Shown piece after piece: positions 6,323 to 7,185 of a DNA stretch of 7,185 bases (its first letter is position 1; each line of letters opens with the position of its first letter). Where the stretch lies: assembly GCA_031259225.1 (NCBI GenBank), contig JAIRLT010000266.1, positions 1 to 7,185 of the forward strand. Direction: 5' to 3'. This DNA is from Prevotellaceae bacterium. GTDB taxonomy: Bacteria > Bacteroidota > Bacteroidia > Bacteroidales > UBA932. Position numbers and translations under genes: made by a program. The notes beneath the pieces were generated by a model. It searched no databases, had not been told where the DNA came from, and worked only from the letters and a program-made list of their open reading frames with translations.

Positions 6323-6742
6323 ATGCTTCTGCCTGTCGGCAGAAGGTACTTTTCAATTGTTTTTATGCTTCTGCCTATCGGCAGAAGGTACTTTTTAATT
6401 GTTTTTATGCTTCTGCCGATAGGCAGAAGGTACTTTTCAATTGTTTTTATGCTTCTGCCGATAGGCAGAAGGTACTTTTCAATTGTTTTTATGCTTCTGC
6501 CGATAGGCAGAAGGTACTTTTTAATTGTTTTTATGCTTCTGTCGATAGGCAGAAGGTACTTTTCAATTGTTTTTATGCTTCTGCCGATAGGCAGAAGGTA
6601 CTTTTTAATTGTTTTTATGCTTCTGCCGATAGGCAGAAGGTACTTTTCAACTGTTTTTATGCTTCTGCCGATAGGCAGAAAGTACTTTTCAACTGTTTTT
6701 ATGCTTCTGCCGATAGGCAGAAGGTACTTTTCAATTGTTTTT
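6323..6742. repeat. 42-bp tandem repeat, ten units, each with a 20-bp palindrome
   Basis: Units start at 6323, 6365, 6407, 6449, 6491, 6533, 6575, 6617, 6659 and 6701, all exactly 42 bp. Each contains CTTCTGCC-loop-GGCAGAAG (8-bp stem, 4-base loop), then GTAC, CTTTT(C/T)AA(T/C)TG and a T-run. The loop is TGTC in unit 1, TATC in unit 2 and GATA in units 3-10. Other differences are single transitions in units 1, 2, 5, 6, 7, 8 and 9. An eleventh, decayed unit of the same length follows at 6743-6784 (ATGGTTTTAGCC start, TTCTTTTT end), and a remnant after it. Forty-two is divisible by three, so long frames stay open on both strands. The palindrome encodes LLPIGR on each strand. I regard this as a minisatellite or hairpin array of unknown role, not a CRISPR array. 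Confidence 0.95.
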
Positions 6743-6819
6743 ATGGTTTTAGCCATGTTGATTTCCTACTTTTCCGTTCTTTTTATGGTTTTGTATAGGT
6801 ACAAAATATGTTTATCCGG

Positions 6820-6838
6820 TTCATTATTCATTATTCAT
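6820..6838. repeat. Heptamer run TTCATTA
   Basis: Two full copies of TTCATTA and a partial third (TTCAT). On the minus strand the unit reads as AATGAAT-type. It abuts a GC-rich hairpin repeat at 6839, and the same heptamer resumes on the other side at 6882. Confidence 0.8.
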
Positions 6839-6868
6839 CTGGATTGCTTCGCTTCGCTCGCAATGACG
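6839..6868. repeat. GC-rich interspersed hairpin repeat
   Basis: The minus strand begins CGTCATTGCGAGCGAAGCGA and ends AGCAATCCAG, with ATTGC/GCAAT able to pair. From memory, very similar sequences occur as interspersed repeats in many unrelated bacterial genomes. It is sandwiched between two blocks of the same heptamer. Confidence 0.6.
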
Positions 6869-6881
6869 GCGCGGCGCACCC

Positions 6882-6907
6882 CATTATTCATTGTTCATTA
6901 TTCATTG
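6882..6907. repeat. Heptamer run CATTATT/CATTGTT
   Basis: Units CATTATT, CATTGTT, CATTATT, then CATTGG, which passes directly into the first 53-bp repeat. It is the same heptamer family as at 6820-6838, in the same orientation. Confidence 0.8.
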
Positions 6908-7062
6908 GCGCCGCCAATTAGTCACATTAGCACATTACATAATTAATCACATTAGTTTGGCGTCAGCCAATTAGTCACATTAGTACATTAAATAATTAAT
7001 CACATTAGTTTGGCGCCAGCCAATTAGTCACATTAGCACATTAAATAATTAATCACATTAGT
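6905..7062. repeat. Three tandem 53-bp repeats with TTGGC/GCCAA hairpins, right inverted arm
   Basis: Units begin at 6905 (52 bp), 6957 (53 bp) and 7010 (53 bp). Each opens with a small hairpin (TTGGC, loop of 3-4 bases, GCCAA) followed by ATTAGTCACATTAG, (C/T)ACATTA, (C/A)ATAATTAATCACATTAG. Differences are a few single bases plus one base of length in the loop. The unit is an inverted copy of the sequence at 6246-6310. The array ends exactly where the stop codon of the helicase remnant lies. Confidence 0.88.
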
Positions 7063-7185
7063 TAGTCAACATCAACGGCTGGGCAAATGCTGAAATCGTC
7101 CATATCATCAGGGAGCAAAACACAGAGGGCGCCTGGGATCTTGACTCCAGAAAGAGCCACATATAGCTGCCCATGTTCTCAAAAC
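7062..7185 (-). pseudogene. Pif1-like helicase, C-terminal remnant (runs off the window)
   Basis: On the minus strand a frame of 38 codons (7065-7178) ends at the TAA 7062-7064. It begins EHGQLYVALSGVK, followed by a strand-like LCVLLPDD and an acidic tail ending PAVDVD. HGQLYVALSR is the helicase motif VI region of Pif1-like superfamily 1B helicases, close to their C-terminus, with the pattern F-x-H-G-Q before it. Here a TTT codon is followed by an in-frame TGA (7179-7181) and then EHG, so the frame is interrupted. The conserved Arg of motif VI is Gly (ALSG). Both points argue against an active helicase. The HGQLY wording is closer to what I recall from eukaryotic Pif1 and Helitron-type helicases than from bacterial ones, but bacterial members exist. 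Upstream sequence is outside the window. Confidence 0.5.

Noticed and set aside
6323..6742. CRISPR array
   Set aside because: The whole 42-bp unit is repeated, so there are no unique spacers, and no cas genes are in the window.
6323..6742. Row of intrinsic terminators
   Set aside because: On the plus strand the stem is followed by GTAC before the T-run, and on the minus strand by bases without a T-run, so no U-tract directly follows the stem.
6280..6756. 158-codon minus-strand gene across the 42-bp array
   Set aside because: It has an ATG and AGGA, but apart from the silent loop flip every difference between units changes an amino acid, and the frame is open simply because 42 is divisible by three. 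It is kept as a finding, not called as a gene.
6780..6815. Bacteroidota-type promoter upstream of the array (ATATTTTG on the minus strand)
   Set aside because: The -7 element TAnnTTTG is matched only imperfectly and no TTTG is found at the expected distance upstream.
1..7185. tRNA, rRNA or riboswitch
   Set aside because: I saw no cloverleaf, TTCGANTC-type T-arm or known aptamer core on either strand, though this was a reading by eye.

Overview
The window looks like part of a Bacteroidales (Bacteroidota) chromosome. This rests on a Mu-type DDE transposase of the kind found in Bacteroides and relatives, a rhomboid gene followed by a membrane-anchored endonuclease/exonuclease/phosphatase-family gene, and AT-rich gaps between GC-richer genes. 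All confident genes lie on the minus strand and are read from high to low coordinates. The assignment comes from recognising protein families by eye, with no database search.

Layout in transcription order (right to left): (1) 7062-7185, the last 38 codons of a Pif1-like helicase reading frame, preceded by an in-frame stop and apparently broken. (2) 6243-7061, about 820 bases with no convincing gene, packed with repeats: three 53-bp repeats, heptanucleotide runs, a GC-rich hairpin repeat, and ten near-identical 42-bp units each holding a 20-bp palindrome. A TAATGTG-rich arm at 6246-6310 is an inverted copy of the 53-bp repeats, so the 42-bp array is bracketed by inverted repeats. (3) 5526-6242, a rhomboid intramembrane protease. 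(4) 4316-5404, a three-helix membrane protein with a periplasm- or cytoplasm-facing EEP hydrolase domain. (5) 3117-4238, a GT4-type glycosyltransferase. (6) 2557-3120, a threonylcarbamoyl-AMP synthase (TsaC/Sua5) that overlaps the glycosyltransferase by ATGA. (7) 2242-2535, a small basic unrecognised protein. (8) 145-2211, an apparently intact Mu-like transposase. (9) 1-79, the first 26 codons of a probable MuB-like ATPase.

Genes 3 to 6 look like ordinary housekeeping or envelope genes, with the glycosyltransferase and TsaC translationally coupled. Genes 8 and 9 are the transposition module of a Mu-like prophage or transposon running off the left edge. No repressor or obvious element end is visible between TsaC and the transposase.

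The most distinctive feature is the intergenic DNA. Heptanucleotide repeats of consensus GARYTAR (minus strand) sit directly on the stop codons of three consecutive genes, and single copies occur in two other gaps. Because the period is 7, they place stop codons in all three frames. The 42-bp palindrome array, with two units whose hairpin loop is inverted relative to the others, is the best candidate here for something undescribed.
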